Both the position numbers and the translations under genes were made by a program. Under the pieces are notes generated by a model, which worked only from the letters and a program-made list of their open reading frames with translations, was not told where the DNA came from and searched no databases. Positions 53,469-60,478 of a stretch of 64,000 nucleotides of DNA are shown piece after piece (the stretch's first letter is position 1; each line of letters starts with the position of its first letter). Source of the stretch: Alloyangia pacifica (GTDB lineage Bacteria; Pseudomonadota; Alphaproteobacteria; Rhodobacterales; Rhodobacteraceae); the NCBI RefSeq assembly GCF_900116195.1, contig NZ_FOZW01000015.1:1-64000 (forward strand), read 5' to 3'.

Positions 53469-54446
53469 TCATTTGCCAGTCGCGGCAGCGCGGATGGCGT
53501 CATAAGTCCCAGCAGGCCAGTTCTCCCAGAAGCTCGCGGTCGCCTCGCGATAGGCCGGCAGATTCGCCTCGTGGAAGGTAACGCCCGCTGCCTCGAATTC
53601 GGCTTTAATCCTGGCTTCCTTCTCGATCGATTGCTGCGTTAGCTCCTCTCCCCCTTTGCGGAACTCTTCCATGAGGATGCTACGGTCCGCTTCGGTCAAG
53701 GATTGCATGACCGCTTCGCTGGTGACCCAACCCAGAAAGAGATTAAAGTGTCCGGTAAGTGTGATATTCTTCGCTGGCTCATACCATTTCGACGCCTGCA
53801 GACCCGTGATCGGTGCCTCTGCTGCGGTGACAACGCCTTGCTGCAATGCCGAATAGGTCTCGGCGGCCTCGACCGTTGTGGCCACTACTCCCAACGGCTC
53901 AAAGGTGTTCAGCCAGGTCTCGACCGGAGGGACCCGCATTTTCACGCCTTCGAGAGCCGCCGGTTCCGGATAGGGCGCTGCACCGATCATATGGCGTGCG
54001 CCGTCGAACCAGTTCAGCGCCAGGACGCGCACGCCGGCCTTTTCCGCTAGGGTGTCATAGTAGCCCTGCATAAGCGGCGAAAAGGCAAGCGTCTGGCCCT
54101 CCTCGGCGCCCGAAATCGCGAACGGGCCCTCGACCGTGGCGAGTTCCGGCACCCCGAACTGGCTCATGAAGCTGGCGGACGTGAAGGTGATGATTGGCAA
54201 GCCCTGGCTCGCTTGCTCAAGGGAATCTGTCGTTGTGCCCAGTTGCGCCGATGGAAAGACCTGAAAGGCGATACGGCCTTCGGTGCGTTCAGTGATACGG
54301 GCGGCCACTTCCTCGGCGATCTGCACCGACAGTGCGGTCGGCGGGTTGACCGACGCGATGCGCAGAGTGATTTCGGCCGCTTGAGCGGATAGCGTGGCAC
54401 CGAAAAGGGCCGCAGCGGCAACTCCGGCTTTTGTGATGTAAGACAT
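53469..54446 (-). CDS. dctP: TRAP transporter periplasmic binding protein (DctP)
   Basis: This 325-residue DctP-family protein has a Sec signal (MSYITKAGVAAAALFGATLSAQA). Family motifs include LRIASVNPPTALSVQIAEEV, GRIAFQVFPSAQLG, ALEGVKMRVPPVETW with the conserved Arg that pairs with a substrate carboxylate, and PITGLQASKWYEPAKNITLTGH. That Arg implies a carboxylate-bearing ligand, as sugar acids and Amadori amino acids have. It lies 66 bases after the sugar-kinase gene on the same strand, so the kinase and TRAP genes form one operon. Confidence 0.93.
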   Translation of the reverse strand: MSYITKAGVAAAALFGATLSAQAAEITLRIASVNPPTALSVQIAEEVAARITERTEGRIAFQVFPSAQLGTTTDSLEQASQGLPIITFTSASFMSQFGVPELATVEGPFAISGAEEGQTLAFSPLMQGYYDTLAEKAGVRVLALNWFDGARHMIGAAPYPEPAALEGVKMRVPPVETWLNTFEPLGVVATTVEAAETYSALQQGVVTAAEAPITGLQASKWYEPAKNITLTGHFNLFLGWVTSEAVMQSLTEADRSILMEEFRKGGEELTQQSIEKEARIKAEFEAAGVTFHEANLPAYREATASFWENWPAGTYDAIRAAATGK

Positions 54447-54512
54447 GGTTCTCTCTCCCGTTGGATTATACGCCCCACGTTTCGGGGGTCGCTTGGTTGA
54501 AGTTTTCGAAAC

Positions 54513-55406
54513 TCACGCTCGCGCGGCTTCCTGAGCTTCCTCGACCAGGTAAATCTCAGAAAGTGGTTTCGCGAGGGACTGGTCGACCTCAAGCGGCGCT
54601 GGATGGCCAAAGCCACCGCGCTGGCCGCAAGTTTCTGCGGACATCCTCGCGGCTGATGTGAGAACAGTACCAGGTTCTTCTTCCCGCAAGAGGCCGAGCA
54701 GCGTGCGTGCAATGAACGTATCTCCTGCTCCAAGTGTATCAGTCAGGGTCGCAGAGGCCGCAGGAGTTGCAAAGGTTCCGTCCGGTCCGGCCAGCAGCGC
54801 GCCATCACCGCCGCGCGTCACCAAGACCCAAGTAGCCCCTGCGGCGCGCGCGTTCTGGAGCAGCGCCTCGGCGCCGTCCTTAGTCAGGTCACCTCCGGAA
54901 AAGCTTGCCAAGAAGCAGTGCGGCGCAATCCTGGCAATGCGGCCGGGATCTCGGATCACGGCAAAGTCGAAGGAAAGCTTCGCGCGCGCGGAAAAGCCTT
55001 CTAGAAACCTGTCTGCGTGGCTGGAACGTCCAGTATGAACGGCATCAGCGGCGGCGATCATTTTTAGATCCGCTGGCTCCGGAGAAATCATTGAGACTCC
55101 GAGATCCGCGCCCAGGAACTCCCGATCGCCGTTACTATTTCCGATTACACAAAAGGCCGTGCTACCGGGAAGTGTTCTCAAGCCGGAGATGTCGACGCCC
55201 TCGGCGGCCAGGCTGTTTCGGATGTGCCGCCCGGCAGCGTCGTCCGCAACCGCTCCGACATAGCTCGCACGTCCACCCGAACGGCGGACGAAGACACTCA
55301 GGTTGAGGGTGTTGCCACCCGGATACATCTCTCCTCGGTCGGCGTAGCAATCCACCACGTTGTCTCCGAAGGCCACGACCCAAGGTCGCTTGTTGCACTT
55401 GTTCAT
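54513..55406 (-). CDS. frlD: PfkB-family kinase, fructoselysine 6-kinase-like (FrlD)
   Basis: This 297-residue ribokinase-fold enzyme has substrate motifs GDNVVDCYADRGEMYPGGNTLN and a catalytic Asp/anion-hole motif TLGAGDTFIART near residue 228. The N-terminal GDNxxDxY...YPGGNxxN is characteristic of FrlD/FraD-like kinases that phosphorylate the C6 hydroxyl of Amadori compounds. The divergent neighbour is an FrlB-like deglycase, which supports the assignment. ATG 55406 is chosen over an earlier start inside the operator. A LacI-type palindrome lies 22 bases upstream. Another ketose substrate is possible. Confidence 0.85.
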   Translation of the reverse strand: MNKCNKRPWVVAFGDNVVDCYADRGEMYPGGNTLNLSVFVRRSGGRASYVGAVADDAAGRHIRNSLAAEGVDISGLRTLPGSTAFCVIGNSNGDREFLGADLGVSMISPEPADLKMIAAADAVHTGRSSHADRFLEGFSARAKLSFDFAVIRDPGRIARIAPHCFLASFSGGDLTKDGAEALLQNARAAGATWVLVTRGGDGALLAGPDGTFATPAASATLTDTLGAGDTFIARTLLGLLREEEPGTVLTSAARMSAETCGQRGGFGHPAPLEVDQSLAKPLSEIYLVEEAQEAARA

Positions 55407-55427
55407 TTCGCCAGTCCTGCAATTTTG

Positions 55428-55441
55428 TGAGAACCTTCTCA
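55428..55441. promoter_or_regulatory. LacI-type operator between frlD and frlB
   Basis: TGAGAACCTTCTCA is a perfect inverted repeat (TGAGAA-CC-TTCTCA), 22 bases from the frlD start and about 100 from frlB. It shares TGAGAAC with the operator at 48812, pointing to the LacI gene at 47607 as the common regulator. Confidence 0.65.
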
Positions 55442-55542
55442 TTTACACTCTCATCCTGTCAACTGTCATTCAAGGCATTGACGGTTCCAATGTCAGATAG
55501 TATGACGTTATATGACGTATTACTATCATATGGAGCTAGAAA

Positions 55543-56559
55543 ATGCCGCTCACCCCAATTGACCCCCGCCTCGATCCAGGTGTTTCCGCCGCGCTTGCCG
55601 CCGTGGCCGAGCGCGAAGTTGATCAGGTCTTTTTCGTCGCCTGCGGCGGCTCTCTCTCCATCATGCATCCCGCGAAGTTCATGCTCGACCAACACTCAGC
55701 CGCGCTGCCGAGCGATGTCCTAAATGCCGCTGAATTCGTTGCTCGCGCCCCGAAGCGGTTGACGAAGCAATCGCTGGTGGTCCTGTGCTCTATGACTGGC
55801 ACGACCAAAGAAACCGTTGCGGCGACAAAATTTGCCCAGTCCGCAGGTGCGCTGACGCTCGTCCTGACCACCGATCCCGCGTCTCCGCTTGCCGAGGCAG
55901 GAGATCACGCCATTGGGTTCGAGGCCCCCTACACCACCGGTGTGCCGATCGATGCGAAGAACAGCAACTATGCCCGAATCTACCAGCTTGTGCTTGGCTT
56001 GGCGAAGATCTTCGACGGTTCCGACAAACTAGGCGCGCTGATGGACTCGCTGGAAGCCCTGCAGCCCGCAATTGACCGGGCGCATACCCACTTCGCCCCC
56101 CTCTTCGCCGACTACGCACCTCGGCTCGCAAAGAAGGACGTCATCTATACCATGGCCTCGGGCGCGGACTATGGCGCGGCTTACTCCTTTGCGATTTGCG
56201 TGTTGATGGAAATGCAGTGGATCAACTCGCACGCAATACATGCCAACGAGTTCTTCCATGGCCCGTTTGAGGTTCTGGACGAAAATGCCAGCTTTGTGTT
56301 GTTCAAGGGCCTCGACAGCACGCGCCCACTCACCGAGCGCGCGGAAACTTTTCTCCACCGCTTCGGCGCGACGGAAAACATCTTGGTGCTCGACGCGGCT
56401 GAACTCGATCTCTCCGGCATCGACGCCGGTTTGGCAGGCAACCTCGTGCCCCTGATCTTCTTCGACACGCTGTGGCGTTTCGCGTACAAGATTGCAGACC
56501 TTCGCGACCAGGAAATGCTGGAAGCGCGGCGCTACATGAAAAAGCTTCACGACTACTGA
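55543..56559 (+). CDS. frlB: SIS-domain Amadori deglycase (FrlB-like)
   Basis: This 338-residue protein has two SIS domains: VFFVACGGSLSIMHPAKFML and VVLCSMTGTTKETVAAT in the first, VIYTMASGADYGAAYSFAIC and HAIHANEFFHGPFEVLDEN in the second. The Glu-His region HANEFFHGPFE is typical of FrlB/FraB, which split 6-phosphofructosyl-amino acids into glucose 6-phosphate and the free amino acid. Divergent from frlD and followed by a GntR gene, it resembles frl/fra operons of enterobacteria. Which amino acid is released cannot be read from the sequence; lysine is inferred from the adjacent catabolic genes. Confidence 0.88.
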   Translation: MPLTPIDPRLDPGVSAALAAVAEREVDQVFFVACGGSLSIMHPAKFMLDQHSAALPSDVLNAAEFVARAPKRLTKQSLVVLCSMTGTTKETVAATKFAQSAGALTLVLTTDPASPLAEAGDHAIGFEAPYTTGVPIDAKNSNYARIYQLVLGLAKIFDGSDKLGALMDSLEALQPAIDRAHTHFAPLFADYAPRLAKKDVIYTMASGADYGAAYSFAICVLMEMQWINSHAIHANEFFHGPFEVLDENASFVLFKGLDSTRPLTERAETFLHRFGATENILVLDAAELDLSGIDAGLAGNLVPLIFFDTLWRFAYKIADLRDQEMLEARRYMKKLHDY

Positions 56560-56591
56560 TCGGAACCGGTCGAGCGAGACACACCAACCAA

Positions 56592-57284
56592 ATGAACAAG
56601 ATTGCCCCCCTCTATGCCCGCGTGAAACAGGACTTGAAGAACAGGGTCACCTCAGGCGCGCTGGCAGAGGGGGACTTCCTCCCCTCGGAGCCGGAACTGT
56701 GTGCTGAGTTCGGCGTCAGCCGGATCACTCTGCGCCGCGCAGTCAAGGAGCTATGCGAAGAAGGCTATCTTCTTCGCCAGCAGGGCCGCGGCACGGTGGT
56801 CTCCCGGCGCCCCATCGCTCAGCAGCTTGTGACGCTCACCGGGTTTTCGGAAGCATTCAAGGCGGAGGGCGCGGTCACGCACCAAGTCCTCGACGTCGAG
56901 GAAGTGCGCGACGACAAGGCTTCCGTGCTGCGAGACGCGCCGTTGCTTCGCATCAACCGCCTTATCTGTGTCGACGGACGCCCCCTCACTCTCGAGAGCC
57001 TGTTCATCGACTCCGAGGCGCTGCCGCGGGTCGTCGGTCCCGTCAGCCAAGGCGCCTCCTTCTTCGAAACCTTGCGGGATACCGGTGGGCCACAGCCCCT
57101 CGCCGCCGAACGGACGCTGGCAGTCGGTTTCGCCACGCCCGCCGAGCGCCGTCACCTAGGCGTCGGGCCCACCGATCCGGTCTGGCGCATTGACAAAACC
57201 GTGCTTGCCGCCGGTGACGAGCCCATAGCTTTTTCCCGCCTCGTTACCCCTACCCACCTAATAACCTATTCGCTGCGCACCTGA
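56592..57284 (+). CDS. frlR: GntR/UTRA-family regulator (FrlR-like)
   Basis: This 230-residue HutC-type regulator has a winged helix-turn-helix at about residues 5-70 (GDFLPSEPELCAEFGVSRITLRRAV in two stretches, then GYLLRQQGRGTVV) and a UTRA domain at about 85-225 (LLRINRLICVDGRPLTLESL, WRIDKTVLAAGDEPIAFSRL). It lies 32 bases after frlB in the same direction, as FrlR follows the frl operon in E. coli. It probably senses a phosphorylated Amadori intermediate or another sugar phosphate. Together with the LacI gene it gives the cluster two layers of control. Confidence 0.87.
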   Translation: MNKIAPLYARVKQDLKNRVTSGALAEGDFLPSEPELCAEFGVSRITLRRAVKELCEEGYLLRQQGRGTVVSRRPIAQQLVTLTGFSEAFKAEGAVTHQVLDVEEVRDDKASVLRDAPLLRINRLICVDGRPLTLESLFIDSEALPRVVGPVSQGASFFETLRDTGGPQPLAAERTLAVGFATPAERRHLGVGPTDPVWRIDKTVLAAGDEPIAFSRLVTPTHLITYSLRT

Positions 57285-57299
57285 CGCGGAGGAGCCACG

Positions 57300-58241
57300 A
57301 TGCAACTCGTCACCGCCGAAGAGGTCCATCGCCTCTTGGACTACCCGTATCTGATCGACGCCCTGCGCCGGGCACATCTCGGACCGCCGCCCTTCGGTGC
57401 TAATATCGTTGCGGACGATCCGGCAGGCACTGGCAACCAGTTCGTCAGCCTGCTCGGCTGGAACGGCCACGGGGCGATCGCAGCCAAACTGGTTGGCGTC
57501 TTTCCCGGAAACCTTCAACTCGACCCGCCACAGGCCAGCGTCCAGGGCCTCGTCGCCGTCTTCGATCCAGACACTGGAACCCCGAAGCTGGTGGCAGACG
57601 GGGAGGCGATGACGTTCCGAAAGACCGCTGCCGACAGCGGCCTAGGCGCCCTTTTTCTGGCGCGTGAGGATGCTGAAATCCTTCTTGTCGTCGGTGCAGG
57701 GGGCCTCGCGCCACACGTCATTGCGGCCCATTGCGCAGCACGGCCCTCCATCTCCCGCGTCCTCGTCTGGAACCGGACCCCAGCGCGCGCCCGGGCACTG
57801 CAAGCCACGCTTGCCGGCAGAGGAGTCTCCGTGGAGGTCGTCTCCGACCTCGATGCCGCTGTTGCATGCGCCGATGTCATCTCCTGCGTGACCATGTCCC
57901 GTGCGCCACTGGTCAAGGGCGCGCTGCTGAAGCCCGGCGTGCATCTGGACTTGGTCGGGGCCTATCGACCGGAGATGCGTGAATGCGACGACACCTGCAT
58001 GACGCGAGGCACACTCTTCGTGGATACGCGCGGCGGAATGGAGAGTGCGGGCGATCTCTGCCAACCCATCGCTGCCGGTGTGATCGGCTGGGACGCCATT
58101 CAAGCAGACCATTTCGAACTCGCGCAGGGCACGCACCCCGGTCGCACCAGGGATACGGAGATCACAGTCTGCAAGAACGTTGGCGGCGGACACCTCGACC
58201 TCTTCTCAGCAGAGGCACTGATGGCGCGGCTCGACACTTGA
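57300..58241 (+). CDS. Ornithine cyclodeaminase/mu-crystallin-family reductase
   Basis: This 313-residue Rossmann protein belongs to the OCD/mu-crystallin family: substrate-side GAIAAKLVGVFPGN (Lys near 64), AMTFRKTAADSGLGALFL, the NAD(P) site ILLVVGAGGLAPHVIAAH and HLDLVGAYRPEMRE. In true cyclodeaminases a catalytic Asp follows GG at the last motif; here GAYRP is found, as in ketimine reductases that form proline or pipecolate from cyclic imines. GGAGG precedes the ATG 57300. It is the last gene of the frlB-frlR operon. Reduction of piperideine-2-carboxylate to L-pipecolate would connect lysine to the AmaA pathway; the alternative is pyrroline-2-carboxylate reductase. Confidence 0.8.
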   Translation: MQLVTAEEVHRLLDYPYLIDALRRAHLGPPPFGANIVADDPAGTGNQFVSLLGWNGHGAIAAKLVGVFPGNLQLDPPQASVQGLVAVFDPDTGTPKLVADGEAMTFRKTAADSGLGALFLAREDAEILLVVGAGGLAPHVIAAHCAARPSISRVLVWNRTPARARALQATLAGRGVSVEVVSDLDAAVACADVISCVTMSRAPLVKGALLKPGVHLDLVGAYRPEMRECDDTCMTRGTLFVDTRGGMESAGDLCQPIAAGVIGWDAIQADHFELAQGTHPGRTRDTEITVCKNVGGGHLDLFSAEALMARLDT

Positions 58242-58254
58242 GCCTCTGAACCAG

Positions 58255-58299
58255 CGCTGCAACCCGACTGGCTTTTGCAGCGGTGCGGCGCCCCGCACC
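58255..58299. terminator. Tandem hairpins between convergent reductase and LacI genes
   Basis: Two stems follow the reductase stop: CGCTGCAA (58255-58262) with TTGCAGCG (58275-58282), then GGTGCGG (58282-58288) with CCGCACC (58293-58299), followed by ACCTTTG. They lie between convergent stops at 58241 and 58315. Confidence 0.55.
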
Positions 58300-58314
58300 C
58301 ACCTTTGTAAGAAG

Positions 58315-59388
58315 TCAGTCGGACCTTGCCGCTCCAATCGAGCCACGTTCTAGGAGAGGCGTCGGTATAACAAACACTTGGGGCGGTGACGCATCGCCCT
58401 TTAGCCGAGCGATCAACCGCTCGGCCGCCTCCTGTCCGAACCGATAGGTCGGCTGATCCACCACGCAGATCCGCGGCGAGGTGACCCGCGTCCAGTCGGC
58501 ATCGAACCAGGAAACCAGGGACATTTCCTGCGGCAACTTGAGACCCCGGTCTGACAGTTCGCGAAAGATCCGCGCTCCGATGAGACTGTCCGAGGCCAGA
58601 ATCGCTGTAATTGGCGGGGATCGCTCAAGGATGCGTGTTACGACCAAGCTCGTTTCATCGTCCCCAGTCGCTCCGACGAAAACAAGATTGGCGGGTTTCT
58701 CCACGCCCGCCTCACGCATGTGCGTCAGAAAGCCCGTGATCCGCTCCCGGACCGCCGAGATGCCGATGTCTTCGAGCTTGCCGAGCTTTCCGTCAGTTGT
58801 CTCCATGGCGGTAACATAGGCGATCTGCCGATGTCCGACCTCGTGCAGCCGCCGCAGCACGCGTCCGACGCTCTCACGGTCGTCGCCGCAAATCGCATCA
58901 GCTTCCAACTCCGGAACATGGCGGTCAAGTGTGACCACCGGCGTGCCCGCTGCCAGAGCTGCTTTCAGATGATCCAGGTGACGCGCGTCCGTCGGTGCGA
59001 CGATGAGCCCAGCGACTCGCTGACGCAGCAGGACCGAGACCATTTCAATCTCTTCCGAAAGCCGTTCGCTCGAGTTGCTGATGATCAGGTTCAGGTCAGC
59101 GGCGCGCAGCGTATCGCTGATGCCCCGGACTGCTTGGCTGAAGAAGGCGTTCTCGATGTCGCCGACGATCACTCCGACCAAGCCGCTCCTTCCAGTGCTC
59201 ATTGATCGGGCGAGGTCGTTGGGCTGGTACCCAAGCGTTTCCGCGGCCTCCAGCACTGCCTTGCGCGCGGTCTCGCTGGCGATGCCATAGCCCCCGAGGA
59301 CCCGGGCCGCCGTGGCTTTTGATACTTTGGCCGCCCGGGCGACGTCCGCGACGGTCAGTGAACTCTTTTTTCCGCTCATTCCTGCCAC
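58315..59388 (-). CDS. LacI-family regulator (fourth ABC system)
   Basis: This 357-residue protein begins MAGMSGKKSS; the helix-turn-helix is LTVADVARAAKVSKATAARV with hinge QPNDLARSMSTGRS. Its effector domain contains VGVIVGDIENAFFSQAVRGI and AILASDSLIGARIF, and it is similar in architecture to the LacI at 47607. A second start (MSGKK, three codons in) is possible. It is divergent from the amino-acid ABC operon at 59570, and two near-identical palindromes 21 bases apart in the gap are its probable operators. Confidence 0.9.
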   Translation of the reverse strand: MAGMSGKKSSLTVADVARAAKVSKATAARVLGGYGIASETARKAVLEAAETLGYQPNDLARSMSTGRSGLVGVIVGDIENAFFSQAVRGISDTLRAADLNLIISNSSERLSEEIEMVSVLLRQRVAGLIVAPTDARHLDHLKAALAAGTPVVTLDRHVPELEADAICGDDRESVGRVLRRLHEVGHRQIAYVTAMETTDGKLGKLEDIGISAVRERITGFLTHMREAGVEKPANLVFVGATGDDETSLVVTRILERSPPITAILASDSLIGARIFRELSDRGLKLPQEMSLVSWFDADWTRVTSPRICVVDQPTYRFGQEAAERLIARLKGDASPPQVFVIPTPLLERGSIGAARSD

Positions 59389-59462
59389 TTCAATTTTCAG
59401 GGCTCGAAATCCTTATCAAGCCTGTTGACGCGAATCAAAACATACATGAACCATACAACTAC

Positions 59463-59476
59463 TGATACCGGTCTCA
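59463..59476. promoter_or_regulatory. LacI-type operator, copy 1
   Basis: TGATACCGGTCTCA fits TGANACCGGTNTCA, a palindrome with central CG. It stands 21 bases (two helical turns) from copy 2, upstream of the binding protein at 59570. Confidence 0.65.
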
Positions 59477-59483
59477 CTACATA

Positions 59484-59497
59484 TGACACCGGTCTCA
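59484..59497. promoter_or_regulatory. LacI-type operator, copy 2
   Basis: TGACACCGGTCTCA differs from copy 1 at one base and has the same symmetry. Repetition on the same helix face supports cooperative binding of the divergent LacI protein. Confidence 0.65.
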
Positions 59498-59569
59498 TAT
59501 TTAAACGAGGCCGATCCCTCGGCATGACTGCACAGAGAGGGTCGGCCCGCCAACAGCGGGAGACACGAC

Positions 59570-60388
59570 ATGTCCATCAGCCTTCTCGACCGGGCAAAAG
59601 CCCCCCTGACCGGCTTGCTGGTTGCACTTGCCGCCGCCGGCGCCGTCCAGGCGCAGGACAACCCCTACAACCTGCTCGACGCCGACACGGTCAGCGTCGG
59701 ATCGCTCGGCGATGCCAAGCCCTATGCCTTCACAACTGCAGCCGGCGAATTCACCGGGTTCGACGTGGAGTTCCTGCGCAACGTGCTCGGGCGGCTCGGC
59801 TTCGAGGAGGATCAGATCCTCTTTACCGGGCAGGAGTTCGCGGCGCTGCTGCCTTCCGTCTCCAACGGTCGTTTCGATATCGCCGCCGCCGCTATCGGCA
59901 TCACCGAGCAGCGCGAAGAGGTCGTCGATTTTTCGGACGGCTACCTTGCCGGCTACCTCTCGGTCCTCTCGGGCGAGGAGGCGATCACCGATGACCCCGC
60001 GAGCCTCGCGGGCAAGCGCCTCGGCGTCGTGCAGGGCACGCTGCAGGAGATGTACGCCAAGAAGACCTTCACCGACACCGACATCGTGCAGTTCCCCGAC
60101 AACAACACCGGCGTCGCGGCGCTGAACAACGGCACGATCGACGCGCATTTCCTCGACTACGAGGCCGCCAAGACCTACGGCGAGCGCTACGACCTCGACA
60201 TCAAGGTCAACATCCCCTCCTTCGATGCACCCGCCGGCTTCGCGGTGAAACCGGGCAATGACGCGCTGCGCAACGCGCTGAACGAAGCGCTGCATGCGGC
60301 GATGGAAGACGGCACCTGGCGCGACCTCTACGAGAAGTGGTTCCCCGGCTCGCCAATGCCCAAGCAGTATCTGCCGAGCGGCAGCTGA
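59570..60388 (+). CDS. Polar amino-acid-type ABC binding protein (fourth importer)
   Basis: This 272-residue SBP_bac_3 protein has a signal peptide of about 28 residues ([18 protein letters not shown]). Typical motifs are [52 protein letters not shown] and [17 protein letters not shown]. It binds a polar amino acid or derivative. It is first in an operon with a fused permease-ATPase, a Gfo/Idh/MocA dehydrogenase and an FAD oxidoreductase. Start ATG 59570 follows GGGAGA. A branched hairpin follows the gene. Confidence 0.9.
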   Translation: MSISLLDRAKAPLTGLLVALAAAGAVQAQDNPYNLLDADTVSVGSLGDAKPYAFTTAAGEFTGFDVEFLRNVLGRLGFEEDQILFTGQEFAALLPSVSNGRFDIAAAAIGITEQREEVVDFSDGYLAGYLSVLSGEEAITDDPASLAGKRLGVVQGTLQEMYAKKTFTDTDIVQFPDNNTGVAALNNGTIDAHFLDYEAAKTYGERYDLDIKVNIPSFDAPAGFAVKPGNDALRNALNEALHAAMEDGTWRDLYEKWFPGSPMPKQYLPSGS

Positions 60389-60391
60389 TCC

Positions 60392-60448
60392 CGCCCGACC
60401 TTCCGGTTGCCGGCACCGCCGGCAGCCCAATTCCCAAGACGTCGGGCG
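60392..60448 (+). terminator. Branched intercistronic hairpin after fourth binding protein
   Basis: Outer arms CGCCCGAC (60392-60399) and GTCGGGCG (60441-60448) enclose an inner GCCGGC-ACC-GCCGGC stem (60409-60423). It lies between the binding-protein stop and the permease-ATPase start and lacks a T-run. Confidence 0.55.
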
Positions 60449-60478
60449 GCGCCCTGCCCCGCCCCCTGGAGACACCTT

